Source of the DNA: Gnetum montanum | Lineage: Eukaryota > Streptophyta > Gnetopsida > Gnetales > Gnetaceae | NCBI GenBank assembly: GCA_015680685.1 | Contig: MNCI01004531.1 | Coordinates: 52,699-116,698, forward strand | DNA: 64,000 bases | Direction: 5' to 3' | In this document: positions 22,875 to 34,544 of the stretch, piece by piece | Layout of the letters: each line of letters opens with the position of its first letter | Numbering within the stretch: position 1 is the stretch's first letter | Program-made: the position numbers and the translations under genes | Notes under the pieces: generated by a model | What the model was told of the DNA's origin: nothing | The model's database searches: none | Seen by the model: only the letters and a program-made list of their open reading frames with translations

Positions 22875-23830
22875 TCATCTAGGTAATAAGGCTACTGGAT
22901 CTAATATTTTTGGGAGAAATCTTTTAGCCTCAATAGCAGGCAATAATGGATCTATTTTAGTAAATCTTGGTGTCTTGAGATTTACCTTATAATATTTTCT
23001 TCCCAAGTTGTGCCTAGACCTTTTAAGAACCACATGATTATAAAAATCTTCAAGAATATTATCCAATTGGGAATACAAGGTATGAAGAAGTAAATATTTT
23101 ATGTTCATACATGTACCATATTCTATATTTGTTGTACCACAAGAAATAGATTATTCTCCAAAAGGAAGTAATGTTTTAATGCTAACACTTTGAAATAGTT
23201 TAAAGACTAATCTAGTGCCTATGGTAGAGTAAATGCTCCCTATCTACATATCAACCGGAATGTATACTATAATCATTAAACTATTATGTAAGTGGTAGTC
23301 TCGTAACGATAGGGTGAAATTTGGTAAAGTTACAACTAGGGCATCTAAGACAAGCCTTCCTTTAGCTTGAGTGATGATTGCATCTTTGAACAAGTTAAAT
23401 CTGCGATCTACTAAAGAAATCTGGTAAGGGTGTTTTAGATGATAGTTAAAATGGAGATGGATATGGATATCTAGTTCAACTACATGAATATAATTATATC
23501 CATTAGCAATCCATTTATGCATCTCACCCAACAAAAAAAAAGGATAAGGCCACTAGCCTAAGACTAGACCCACTAATCACTAACTCACATTCAAAAAAAT
23601 GTATAGAACTAATAGATTCTAAAGGAGAAAGTTGAGAAAAAGGGTAGATTTCACATTGGCTAGGAACAAGAGGAAGAGCAGAACTAGCAGACATAGAACA
23701 AAAAGAATAAATTCTATGAGCATAAGAAGAAGTTCTCATACCTGGGAGAGAAATACTAGAGACAACCATCTTTTCAGTGGAGAGCAATGTTGCATCACTA
23801 CACAACTTACAAGGCCCTTCCCTCAGCATA
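22875..23830 (-). pseudogene. Movement-protein region of the pararetrovirus
   Basis: The 96-codon frame 23534-23244 has the conserved core pattern of the caulimovirid movement protein: SLVDRRFNLFKDAII, then LPNFTLSLRDYHLHNSL. This family opens plasmodesmata for cell-to-cell spread. The frame 23829-23524 upstream ends in the same area with a frame break and may be the N-terminal part, though I see no motif there. The frame 23108-22875 continues toward the coat region. Stops show decay. Confidence 0.7.
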
Positions 23831-24140
23831 CACTATGTGACTTACAACCTACAATCTATGTGTAGATGCCTTAAACTGGCATCATGGCTTGCTAAGGCCT
23901 AAAACTGGCAAAATCATGATCTTTTAATGACCATTTGTAGCATTCTTGCTCACATTTCCCCTTTTCTTCATCCTTGTTTGACCTTTATTTAGCCTTCATT
24001 GTACATTTTTTTCCTATTTTTACCCTAGTTATTACCTTGGATGATGTTATCTGCACTAGAATAGCATGTACTTGCATGATTTTATAACATTTTAGCATTA
24101 TTTATTCATCTTTATCCAAGTGCCACTCAATATGCTTATG
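23831..24140. other. Non-coding junction between the pararetrovirus and element T
   Basis: AT-rich DNA with no supported gene. The phrase at 23883-23914 is shared with 8218-8250 on the far side of the viral insertion, and with the short repeat at 32046-32148 in inverted orientation. Confidence 0.4.
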
Positions 24141-24284
24141 GTTGACATGCAGGATCAACGTATGAGTACCTAGGAGAAAATCAATTTTCTTTTGTGTCTA
24201 CATGAACCTCACAATGATGTTGAATGATGTATCAACCCTGATTGCCTAGATCTTGAGCTTGAAAGTCTTCTCCACCACATAGCC

Positions 24285-25330
24285 TTGTTAGAAAAACCTC
24301 TAGAATGGACTAAAAACCTAGTCAAAACCCTTGACATAGAGACGAGTGACATAACCAAGGACTCTCTAGTTGAGGTTCCTATCACAACATACAATGGTGA
24401 GGAAAAAACCCTTAAATTGAGTTCCTCACTAGAATCTCAAAAGGCTCAAGACATCACCAAAGTCCTACAAGACAACATTAAGGAATTTTCTTGGTAATAT
24501 GAAGATATGCTAGGCCTAGATCCATGTTTGATCAAGCACAACATCATACTAGACCTTAGTATTAGACTAGTTAAGCAAAAAGTGTGCAAGATTAGACTTA
24601 ATTTAGCCTTGGTAGTTCATGATGAGATGTCAAAGCTCTACCAAGCTAATTTCATTAGGATTTTCAACTATGTAGAATTGGTGTCCAACATAGTGGTAGT
24701 CCCTAAGAAAAATAGGAGTATTCATATTTGCATTAATTTCTAAGACCTAAATAAAGTGATAATCAAGGATGATTTTCCTTTGGCTAGTATTGATCAACTT
24801 ATTAATACTACGACTGGCCATACCTTATTATCCATTATGGATAGTTTCATGGGATATAACTAGATTAGGATCAACCCAAAACACCAACTTAGCACAACCT
24901 TCATGATCCCATGGGGTACCTTTTGCTATACTATGTTGTCCTTTGGCTTTATGAACATCAAAGTAACCTAGCAACAAGTCATGACCTATATCTTCAATGA
25001 TTACATGTTAGGTTTGCTTAATGATTACATAGATGATATAGCTATTAAGTTCAAAATGGCCAACAACCATGATAATGACCTAGATCTTCTATTTAAATAA
25101 TGTCTCAAATATGAGCTTAGGCTTAATCCTAAGAAATGTGTCTTCAGCATCAATACCAATAAGATGCTTAGCTTTGTAGTGTCCAGAGAAGGGATACATG
25201 TCAATCTTGGTAAGGTTAAGGCCATATTCAAATTAGCAATGCTTGTTAACCTTAAGGAGCTTTGGGGATTACAAGGAAAATTGCAATTTATTTGTAGGTT
25301 TATTGCTAGGCTTATCAATAAATTACACCT
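24285..25330 (+). pseudogene. Reverse transcriptase of element T
   Basis: A linker of the type EVPITTYNGEEKTLKL is followed by RT motifs: VVVPKKNRSIHICINF, FPLASIDQLINTTTGH and SIMDSFMGYN. The catalytic YIDD is at 25026-25037, and LNPKKCVF follows. The domain is in frame for long stretches but interrupted by TAA/TAG codons (for example after GYN and at 24741). It resembles Tat RTs more than Athila RTs. Confidence 0.85.
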
Positions 25331-25349
25331 TATGTAAGACTTTTTTAAG

Positions 25350-25790
25350 AAAGGAGTTCACTACGAGTGGATGATTCAATGCCAAGAGGCTTTTGAAGAC
25401 CTTAAGCAAGAGTTGGCAAAACTATTGATAATCTATCCTTTGTAAGATGGCAAACCATTTTATATCTACCTTGTCATCTCTAACACATCCATTGCCTCTC
25501 TACTTTATCAAAAATGAGATGGTGAAGCAAAGATGCATGTATACTATCTTAGCCATGTGTTAGTTGCCCACAAGACCCAATACATGAAAGTGGAGAAGTA
25601 TTGTCTAGCACTAGTCTTCTCCTTGAAGAAGTGGAGACACTACCTCTTCAAAAGCCATGTCAATGTCATTTGCAAAGATAACACACTTAGAGCCATAACA
25701 ATCAACATCTATGCAAGTAGTCATATAGCCCAATGGAAAGCCATAACTACAAAGTTTGACCTTCATTACATCTCTTAATCTTCAACAAAA
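25350..25790 (+). pseudogene. RNase H (first copy) of element T
   Basis: The segment reads QEAFEDLKQEL, then a broken DGKPFYIYL block, then VYYLSHVLVAHKTQYMKVEK, LALVFSLKKWRHYL and VICKDNTLRAI. This is the usual gypsy RNase H, with the DNTL string where TDxxxL is normal. Confidence 0.8.
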
Positions 25791-25859
25791 GGTCAAGATA
25801 TAGCTGTATAACTTATAGTTTTACCTATTAATGACCAACAAACCATTGATCCTGAGTTT

Positions 25860-26330
25860 CCTGATGAGCACATTAATATTGTTAGCCAAGTGCCCAAGGA
25901 TTATGAGGTAGTCATGCACTTTGACAAAGCTTCAACTACCCATGGAGCTAGTGTCATTGCTATCATAACATTTCCATCTAGTGAAATCCAATCCTTCACC
26001 TACCATTTTGAGTTTTCATGCATAAACAACATAGCAAAGTATGAGGGTTTGATTAGAGAGATGATGGTAGCTTGTTAACTAGGAATTAGATGCTTAACAA
26101 CCAAAGATGATTCACAACTTATGGTCAACCAAGTGACCAAAGTCTATGCATGTAAAGCCAAACACTTACAACCTTACTATGACCTAGGAAATTAATTGTT
26201 ACAACAATTTATAGATGTTAATATCCAATATATACCCCAAAGCAAGAATGCCATAGCCGATGCAACTACTATGTTAGCTCTCAATGTGATGCCAGATGTG
26301 TTTAGTAAGTTACCCACCTTAACTCTAGAC
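25860..26330 (+). pseudogene. Archaeal-type RNase H of element T
   Basis: After the first RNase H comes a second, unrelated RNase H fold: MHFDKASTTHGASVIAII, FEFSCINNIAKYEGLI, DDSQLMVNQVTKVYACKA and YIPQSKNAIADA. This order of motifs is that of the archaeal-type RNase H acquired by the Tat lineage. Two stops interrupt it (after MMVAC and before LLQQF). Confidence 0.8.
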
Positions 26331-26559
26331 TGTACTATTTCCATCACGCAGAATACTAAGGACACTTTTGTGGTCATCATTCATACTACTCCTACTAGGG
26401 AGTGGTATGACACTATCAAATTTTACATTATGCATGGCGAATCCTCACAAGACCTGACTACTACTTAAAAGGATGTTGTACACAACCGATTAAAGTAGTA
26501 TGTTGTCATAGGTGATAATACATTATGTCAATGATCCTATGATGACATACACCTAAAGT

Positions 26560-27643
26560 GCTTAGGTAAAACTGAAGCTAGAATAGTCCTAGAGAATGTT
26601 CACAAGGGTATTTGTGGGGGCCATATAAGACCTAGAGCAATGGCCACTAAGATTATATAGTTAGGCTACTATTGGCCCCATATTGTAAATGACTACTTGT
26701 AGAAGGTTAAGCATTATGATACATGCCAATGGCATAGCAACCTCATACATGTATCGTCAACTAAGTTGCACATCACTTAGATCACTAGGTCTTTCCAACA
26801 ATGGGGGTTGGATATCATTGGACCTATAATGCCTAAGTCTTCTGCAAGGCATAGCTCATCATTACCACAACTGAATACTTTACTAAGATGGTTGAGGCTA
26901 TTCCCCTAAGGAAGACTACATTCAAACAAGTCTGCAAATTCATCATAGACAACATTGTATCTCATTTTGGTATATCCACAATCATAGTTACAAATAATGG
27001 ACTGCAATTTAGTAGCCACAAAATAAAATATTTCTGCCAAAACTTAGTTATTAAGCATTCTTTCTCATCACCTTATTACCCTCAATCCAATGGACAAGCA
27101 AAAGGTAGAAACAAAACCATCATCAACTTGCTCAAGAAGATGCTCAACAATAATAAGCCAAAATAGCACAAGCATCTTGTCCATGCACTATGGGCCTAAA
27201 AAATGACCTATCACACAATCACTGGTGTAATGTATTATATCTTTGTTTATGTTATTGAAGCTATTTTACCTCTTGAATTGCAAGTGTCATCACTTTGAGT
27301 GGCCTTGACTGACTTCATCAATGATGAGCAAAACAAGGAGCTATAGACAGCATCCCTGGACTGGGTGGAGGAGCAATGTATGCAAGTTCTTGCACACATC
27401 GAACATTATCAAGAGAGGTAGAAGTAGCAACATCACCATAACTTGACCAAGTGTAACATCAAGGAAGGAGACCTGGTCCTCCAAGTCATCTACAAGCATG
27501 CAGATAAATTCTTAGCCAACGTGGAAGGACCCTTCCTTATCATTAGAGCCTACAGGAACAACATGTTCAAGATAGCCAACATGGATGGGAATGAGCTAGC
27601 CAATCTAGTCAATCATTCCTATCTAAACCCATACTACATGTAA
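26560..27643 (+). pseudogene. Integrase of element T, catalytic residues changed
   Basis: The zinc-binding part starts near 26590 (HKGICGGH) with one Cys lost. The core has WGLDIIGPI, then IVTNNGLQF, where the second catalytic Asp is Asn, and NGQAKGRNK, where the catalytic Glu is Lys. Both are single G-to-A type changes. The C-terminal part (27443-27643) keeps GDLVLQVIYK, GPFLIIRAY and LNPYYM and ends at a stop. It is inactive. Confidence 0.85.
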
Positions 27644-27645
27644 TT

Positions 27646-29200
27646 GAGGATCATTAACAAGCAAGCCTACTTTTAATAACTTGACAAGACCTAAAATTGG
27701 TGATACAATATACATTGGTATTTTGTATTCTTTTTTGGTGTCTCTTAGGTTAATCCTCCAAACACCAACAAAGAGGGATCATTGAAACACCACAAAAATT
27801 TGCATGTTATAGCTAATTTTTATCATGTAGCTTTTACCCCATGAAACCCGAGATAAAACTTCATCATAAATGTGAAGATTGTCATCCATAAGGGACAATC
27901 TCACATTTTCCATACTTTTGGATCTGAAAAATGCCTCATAAGTGATCAAAGCCTTATTCCCCAAGTGAAAAAAATCACCTAGTATCTATATTTGGGCTTT
28001 GGTGGGTCAAAAATACTTTTTGGAATGCCAAAAAGTGGAAAATTGATGGGTTTTATGGGGAGTATACATTTTTCTACACTCAAAACACTTGCAAGGGTTA
28101 GATCTCACCTACCCCCCAATGTGGGAAGGTGGGGGGTTAACCCTCAACTTGAAAAATTTTCCCTCCTCTCCCTCCCCCAACATGGAAACTATATGCCCCC
28201 AATGTGCAAGCCACAAAAACGAGATTTTAACACTCCATGCACTCTAATGTTAACCAACCACTTCAGCAAGGATGGTGGAAAACTCATCGTGGAAGATCTA
28301 TCTCCAACATAGAAAGTGTGACCCTATTACTATTTATAGTAAATGAACTATCCATGGGGTAAGGCACTTACTATATATGGTAACCCCCCAAATTTAAGCA
28401 CCTACCTCACCTATACGAGGTAAAAAAATTTAGTAGATTAACAGCCAATTTGTATCCAAATTAAAGTCATTTCGTAGCCCCATTCATGTCCTAAAACGTA
28501 TAAAAACTAGCCTCAAACACCATTTACAAGTTTCGTATTTTTTAACAATCCAAGACCTTTGGCATTTTCACACTTAGGCATTTTCCAACACTTAAGAGCT
28601 TTTATAATCTCCTATGCTTTCATTCTCTTGAACTCTAGCATGGAAGCATTGTAACCTTGTTACCCCCTTTGGGATTTGTAAGTTTTCAAGCTCCATGCTG
28701 CACCCCTAGGATTCCCAACTCCCAACGTAGAGCACTTGAGCAACTTGGACTCTTCACACTTCTCAACCCTACCATAGCCAACCTTGTAGATCTGGAGTAG
28801 CAACACAAGAGCTTCAATAACATCGGAAGTGGTAGGACATCTGACTCATGGAGTTGACTACATCAACTTCAATGAAACCTAAATCTCCATCCAAGTGAAC
28901 CCCATGCTACATGCTTAGGCACCATTTGTACACATTTCTCTAATTTATTCCTTATTCTTTCTCAATAAAGTTTTATTTTCTATGCATTATTCAAATCTGT
29001 TATTAGTTTTGCATTCTATTTTTATTACTCCATTTTGCAAACCCCCAAAGTCCTTGGTTGATCTACCAAACTAACTAGAGTACTTCAATCCCATTTTTTG
29101 GAGGGCCTAGGGATTCAAGGTTGAGGCTACTACATCGGATCTATTGATTTTCCAATGATCGATTTTCCCAATTGCAACAACAATAAGACCCTTCTCAAAA
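27646..29200. other. 3' flank of element T, possibly including an LTR
   Basis: No coding content. The block at 28090-28210 repeats the c-rich/aatgtggg wording seen in the ~188-bp array. An AATAAA-type phrase (tctcaataaag) is near 28970. A TG at 27784 after a purine run (caaagaggga) and a CA near 29180 could bound an LTR, but no partner copy is in the window, so I do not call it. Confidence 0.35.
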
Positions 29201-29875
29201 AATCATAGTATTTGACTAATGTTTTTGCTATTTAATACATCTTTAAAGGTATTTGAACTTATTAAAAATTGAGTTTCGGTTTTAGATTTATATATTTTCT
29301 GAGTTTTTTTTTTCTGCAAATCAACTACGCAATATTAAGTTATATCTTTTTTTCTTCTCTATAAATCAAAGGTACCATTCTTGTAGATGTACAATTTTTC
29401 CCACTCAATTTTATTACTTAGAATTTAGAAAAAGGGAAAATTTGCCGTTACAAAGTTGGAAATGAAATTCTTACTTAAATCCAACTTTTTGGATATACGT
29501 GCAACATGACAGAAGTGAAGATGCAAGAACACTCATAGTGAGGTCGATGATGGTGATATGGATGGTAATGTATCAATCAAGGTAGGAAATAAATTCCTTT
29601 CATTATTGTACTTTGTCTCCTAACTGAGGATAATTGGATTTTTTTCCGTTTTTCCTTACATGGTGTGCTTGTGGCTTTATGTGTTAAAAAAGCTGCAGTG
29701 ATTATTTGAAACAGTACTATCTATCTAGATGGCTTTCAAGGTAGTTCACAAGAGCAAGCCAAGATAAATGGCTAGAAAGTTGCTTGAATCGTTTGCCGGT
29801 GTTGTTTCCTGAAAAAAGCCACACTTGTTCGTTCGTGGCTGTGTGAAAATATATGTTAACTCCAACTCTGAACAC

Positions 29876-29973
29876 GCAATGTGGGGTTGTGCAGATATAT
29901 GTTAGTTTCCTGTGAAAACTGCATGCAATGTGGGGTTGTGCAGATATATGTTAGTTTCCTGTGAAAACTGCAT
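29876..29973. repeat. Exact 49-bp tandem duplication
   Basis: Units 29876-29924 and 29925-29973 are identical by eye (gcaatgtggggttg to gaaaactgcat). There is no N between them. Recent duplication or a collapsed assembly repeat are both possible. Confidence 0.85.
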
Positions 29974-31560
29974 GTTTTGTAGGGTACCTACCTCTTGAAT
30001 TTGAGTCTCCCAAGTTACCTTACTGTCAACCTAAACCTGGGAGTGCTTCCAGAAATAAAACAAAAACTAGCTTCACCGCTGTGCTATCTCTATGCAGGTT
30101 GCCTCTACAACTGCACCAATGTGGTTCTATGTCATTGGTTCTTAAAAAACTTTAAGATAAAGTTTTCATTGAAAGACGCCAACCATTTACCACATGATAG
30201 CATTTTTTTTTTTTTAATTATTATGTTGATGATTCAGATTTATAATCGGCAGTAAGGTTTTCGGATCCACCGTTGATCCTAGGGAAGAAGTGTGGACGGT
30301 GACATGGAATTCTGTTCTGAAGTTGAAGTGCTCAGCTGTGCTCAGCACCATTGTGTTGTCATGTTGATTGGTTTCTGCACTCTTATTATTATTATATTTT
30401 TTAGGATTTATTGTGCTGATATTATAGTTTGCAGTAGTTTGTTGGGTTTTAGGTTTGACTGATTATCTATTGCCAAATCGGAATTATGGTAATGCACAAC
30501 CCGATGAGATGGATAATTGTATTTGAGGTGCTTTCTGAATTTGATGGAGATAAGGGTGCTTCATCTAGTAGAACTTGTTAATATCCCATCAGCATGTCAT
30601 CTTGCGGCTCATCTTAGTCCCTCGCCAAAATGTAATTATGTTGTCAAACCCTTCCGGATCAGAATGATGTGAAACATGACAAGCTCAAATAGTGGCAATA
30701 AAAAGCCATTCAAGCCAGTGCACAAAGTAACAATATGATAATAAAAACAACTCGTGAAAAACTATCACCAAAATTGTCTACTATTCATGTTTTCATTTCT
30801 TCTTCGTAGATAAAGAACCGAACCAAAACAGCAATTGTAACTCCCCATTCAAAAATGAGCAGCGCTAGGATTGTGATTATTAGTGCCACAAATGAAAAAT
30901 AATTTTTCATCCCAATGCAATTGTTAATTGTTAATCCACTTCCAGTGGTGATCAAATATCATAACACATTTGTCACAACTCTTACCGTGTCTAATGCGCT
31001 CACGTACCTTTACATGGTATATAGTGCACAAAAAGGCTTCGCTTCTGGTCTTCTGTCTCTTCATGGTGGCAGCTGTCACGGTTTTATAAACCACCCACAA
31101 AGCCAGTACCCAAGTATGGCTACGCATGAAACTTTATTTGCTTTCTCTTTCCGAGTGTAAAAATGACCTTCCAACAGCAAAGCCTTCTCCTTCCGAGTGT
31201 GAAAATGACCTTCCAACAGCTACTGCTACGGATGGAGGTTGTCCATCTGAGACTTCAAGCAATTCAGAAACTATATTATGTTCAGATTTTTTTTATTCAA
31301 GTTTGTAACGTTTTGAGATACTTCTTTTCTATATGATCTGGCCATATTTTTCAAGGATTTTGCACAAAGAATATAAATCTCATCCATGTGCCTCAGAGGT
31401 AGCACTTTAAGGTTCACGTAATAATGACTCATGATGATATTATTATATTGACTCTACTTTTTTGTGCTCATTATCTAACTATTTTCATGGGTTTTTCTTA
31501 ATGGTTTTAATGATCATGTGTTATGGCTATAATACTAATGTTTGCTCTATTTATTGTTGT

Positions 31561-31647
31561 TTGTAGACTTCAAACGATGATGTTGATGTAGTTGGTAATG
31601 ATGTTTGTAGACTTCAAACAATGATGTTGATGTAGTTGGTAATGATG
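31561..31647. repeat. 44-bp tandem duplication
   Basis: The phrase ttgtagacttcaaac to ggtaatgatg occurs twice with a period of 44 and one mismatch (cgatg versus caatg). Confidence 0.8.
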
Positions 31648-32045
31648 TACCTGATGAGCCCCCTCTTCCTCTCATGCCTTAGTTTTGTCCATTTGATGAA
31701 CTTGTTGATGACTGTGTATTGTTCTTGTTGTTGTGTGTTGCACAATGCAACTATGGTTTTGGACATTTATGCATGTATATGGTTTTATCATCACACAATG
31801 TGACTTCAGCTATGCATCACAAGGCTATAAAATTAAAAAAATGGTAAATGGTAAATAGAGTAAACATTAAATGGCAAATGTAACAAGGCTATAAAATTTT
31901 AAAAATGGTAAATAAAATATGATGTAGTGATAATTGTAAAGCAAGGTATACGCATATAAGTAAACTCGCATACAATGCTATTGGGTAGATTAGCTACAAT
32001 GTTGGTATAGGGGCAAAAAGAAAAGGTCATTATGCTCATCAGTTT

Positions 32046-32148
32046 GGCCATGGCTTCACTAGTTTTAGGGCCTAGCTAGCCATAACGTTGCTAATTTTAG
32101 GCTTTAGTGGGCTGCAATGCTGCCAATTTTACACCTTAGCAGGTCATG
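32046..32148 (-). repeat. Three copies of a ~33-bp motif
   Basis: On the minus strand the pattern (tgcc/ttgc)taaggc..taaaaytggc recurs three times at about 33-bp steps. Single copies of the same motif lie at 8218-8250 and 23883-23914. Confidence 0.5.
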
Positions 32149-32379
32149 GTCCATACTTGCCTAGTAAGTGTGGGATGCTCTCAAAAGAGCATACAATGAT
32201 AGAATCAACAATGAAACATGATATAATGTTGTAAAGGTGAAGAAAAGATTAACAAAAGAATAGATGAGACATTTACCATGAACTTGTTGTTTAATCTTTA
32301 AGAGATCAAGGAACGCATTTGACACAATCTTATGCTCACCATCTCTTTTGTTTAGCATGGCACACTGCATGCATTTTCA

Positions 32380-33558
32380 TTTATAATTCAATGTTACAGA
32401 GTTCTTATTCACATCACTGTTGTTGGCTGGAATCTAAGTGTTGGGAATTTTCTCTTCAAACTCCACCTCTGAACCTCACTTGATATTGACATAGTTAACC
32501 AAGGGCAACAACACATTGTCTTCACAAATGATAATTTCACAACCATCGTATGGCAAGTGAATCTCCTAGTGTATAAGTAATGAGACTATGCAAAGTTTAG
32601 CTAACCATGGCCTTCCTAAGATCAAGTTGAAGCAAGGTGTCTCTTCAACCACAACGAAGTTGGTGGATGTAGGGAATTACTCACTAGCTACAAAATCCAA
32701 GGAAATAGAACCTCACACTACTACCTATGATCAATTAAATGACTTGAGTACTTTCTTGGATGTTCTCTATTAAGCTGAGGTTGTCAACAATGGAAAATGG
32801 TACTACATTAGTTATCATCCCACCATTATATATGAACATTATGAACCTTGTACTTGCCAACACATATAGTGATGAGAAGAGGGGTGCATAGCACTTCCCC
32901 ATTTTAAGAGTCAATCTTCACTTCATTGTCATGAAAGTTAAGGATGGGTTGATGCCCATTTTCTCTAAATGAAGCTTCCTCAATGATAGAGTGGATTAAC
33001 TCTTTGTTGGTGAGCATGTCTTCTCTCTCATTGGAATAGAAGCTAACACTTGAGCTAGTTCTTTCCTATGAGTAAGAGAAGTCATAACTAGGCTGTACAA
33101 GTTCAATGATGTGTTCTTTTATGTTATGGATCATTTGGCTTATTCCATCATTATGAGAAAATTCTTTTCATTGGCATGTGATCTTTTGGCCTTAGTGTTG
33201 TTAACTTCCTCCATATTTCCTTACGTTTGTGGGTTAGGTTTTGACATGGATGCCTTGAGCTCCTCATCCATGGGTGTAGCCAATTTTGGTGTAGCTTGTT
33301 TCGAAGCACTTTGTTATCGATTACCTTCAGTGGGCTTCATTGTTGGTTTGGCAATAGGTGAATTTCATCATATTTGTGATGATGTTTTCTTGCTAATCTC
33401 TAAATTTTAGGCCACTATAGGTGGCCTCTAGTCATGGGTTGTTATAATTTTTCTTGTTGAAGGTCAAGGGATTTGGATAACAAATGGTTCCCTAGGCCTT
33501 GAAGGATTAGTATCTCATGGTCTTCGTTGTGAAGTTGATGCCACTGAAGAGGGGATAC
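32380..33558 (-). mobile_element. Element E, downstream part (gag end and protease), cut by D
   Basis: The minus strand contains a protease-like block (FIYNGGMITNVVPFSIVDNL, about 32880-32790) of the kind found in Tat elements, where the catalytic Asp position is now Tyr. Further on comes CEIIICEDNVLLPL near 32520. Upstream (33410-33000) is a serine-rich, broken linker. Together with 40448-42145 it forms one gag-protease relic interrupted by element D. RT is not present. Confidence 0.55.
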
Positions 33559-34544
33559 TAATGAGTAGCATGCTACCCCTACACCCAACCATATGAATCA
33601 TAAGCGTTCATGCATGATCCAATCAAATTTTATGGATGGGACTAGTGGCATCTAGATTATTATGTCTTGATCACAGTTCGCTATCTTCCCACTAAAACTA
33701 GTGGTAGCTTTGTCACGTATGGTTTACTCCAAAGTGAGACATATGATAATTGATGTTATTTTGGTTGTATACTACTCCTAATGGTAATAAAGAAATTCAT
33801 TAATTAAGCTAATTAACAATGGAAAGTAAAGTCTAGACTAGCTTACAGGTGATGAGTGTCAGTTCGCAACTTGTCGTACACATCCTGAACCCACGTATCT
33901 ACTACCTGGATTACCAAGTGCTATGCTACTAGGTAAACCAAGCAATAACACTACTAGGATTACCAAGTGAATACTTGTTTATACTTGAAACCATTCACAC
34001 TCATTTTGCCAATTCATCAATGTGCATGAAAATGTAAATATTAACTAAGTACATGAAAAGTAAATTACATGGAAAGTAAATCTAATCTAAGTCAAAGTAC
34101 TATAATGAATAAGAATCAATCTCGGTCTTATTGTTGTTCATGGAACGTGTTCAAGTACATTGCCACTTGAACAAAACATTGTCCAACTAACTCAGATCCC
34201 CACTACAGGTGCTCACTAACTATTCTCTAAGACTACAAAATAAAATTGTAAGAGTTTGGCTACTCTATTGACAAAACTTATGCCAAACTATGCATCCAAG
34301 CACTATATTTATAGGTCAGCACACATCCTATGATATCCGATATCCAACATTGCATCTTGGTGCTTGATACTGGTTATCCAATATCAAAACAAAAATTAAC
34401 TTTTTATTCAAATGGATGCGACAACATGTGTCAAGGCATCTACCTCAACACAGCTTCATCAACGCAACCAATAGATGTGACAGCATGCATCAAGGCATCT
34501 ACCTTGACATGGCTACATCAACACAGCCAATTGATACTTCATCA
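33559..34544 (-). repeat. 3' LTR of element D
   Basis: It starts taatgag, a decayed TGATGAG, and ends TTCATCA. The text parallels 39389-40447 throughout (for example the tggtagctttgtcacgta block). It is followed on the right by tacctccatgact, as in B. Confidence 0.85.

Larger units (their letters stand above)
17606..23830 (-). mobile_element. Endogenous pararetrovirus (Caulimoviridae), broken, interrupted by B
   Basis: The minus strand carries the domain order movement protein, coat protein with zinc knuckle, aspartic protease, RT with YIDD, RNase H and a short acidic tail ending in a stop at 17610-17612. No integrase, LTR or gypsy gag is present. RT wording (YSKFDLK after a NYKPLN motif) is of the caulimovirid type rather than the gypsy type. 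Several frameshifts and stops break it. The promoter part appears to be at 8500-8959 beyond element B. Genus is not assigned; single-polyprotein endogenous caulimovirids are known from gymnosperms. Confidence 0.8.
24140..27645 (+). mobile_element. Element T: pol of a Tat-lineage gypsy retrotransposon
   Basis: Reading left to right on the + strand: end of a protease-RT linker, RT, RNase H, a second archaeal-type RNase H, and integrase. The duplicated RNase H is the mark of the Tat (Tat/Ogre/Retand) lineage. No gag or clear LTR pair can be tied to it; the left part may be the repeat-rich DNA beyond the pararetrovirus. Frames are broken by many stops, often TAG or TAA. It is a different lineage from elements A-D, G and H. 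Confidence 0.85.
29200..32380. other. Low-copy-looking DNA without a supported gene
   Basis: This stretch lacks transposon motifs and is less AT-skewed in places (29800-31300). It has two exact or near-exact short tandem duplications (29876-29973 and 31561-31647). A TATA-like ttttataaa (31082-31090) is followed 26 bases later by ATGGCT (31116), but the frame closes after 14 codons. The 60-codon frame at 31126-31308 repeats the wording SECxNDLPTA twice. A splice-acceptor-like tttgtag precedes an acidic stretch near 31565. It may be a decayed host gene region; nothing firm. Confidence 0.35.

Noticed and set aside
27784-29180. Possible 3' LTR of element T (TG..CA, AATAAA phrase)
   Set aside because: There is no partner LTR or target duplication in the window, and the ends are guesses.
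31116-31308. Host promoter and gene start (ttttataaa then ATGGCT)
   Set aside because: The frame from ATGGCT closes after 14 codons, the spacing to the TATA-like box is too short for a normal leader, and no downstream exon could be tied to it.
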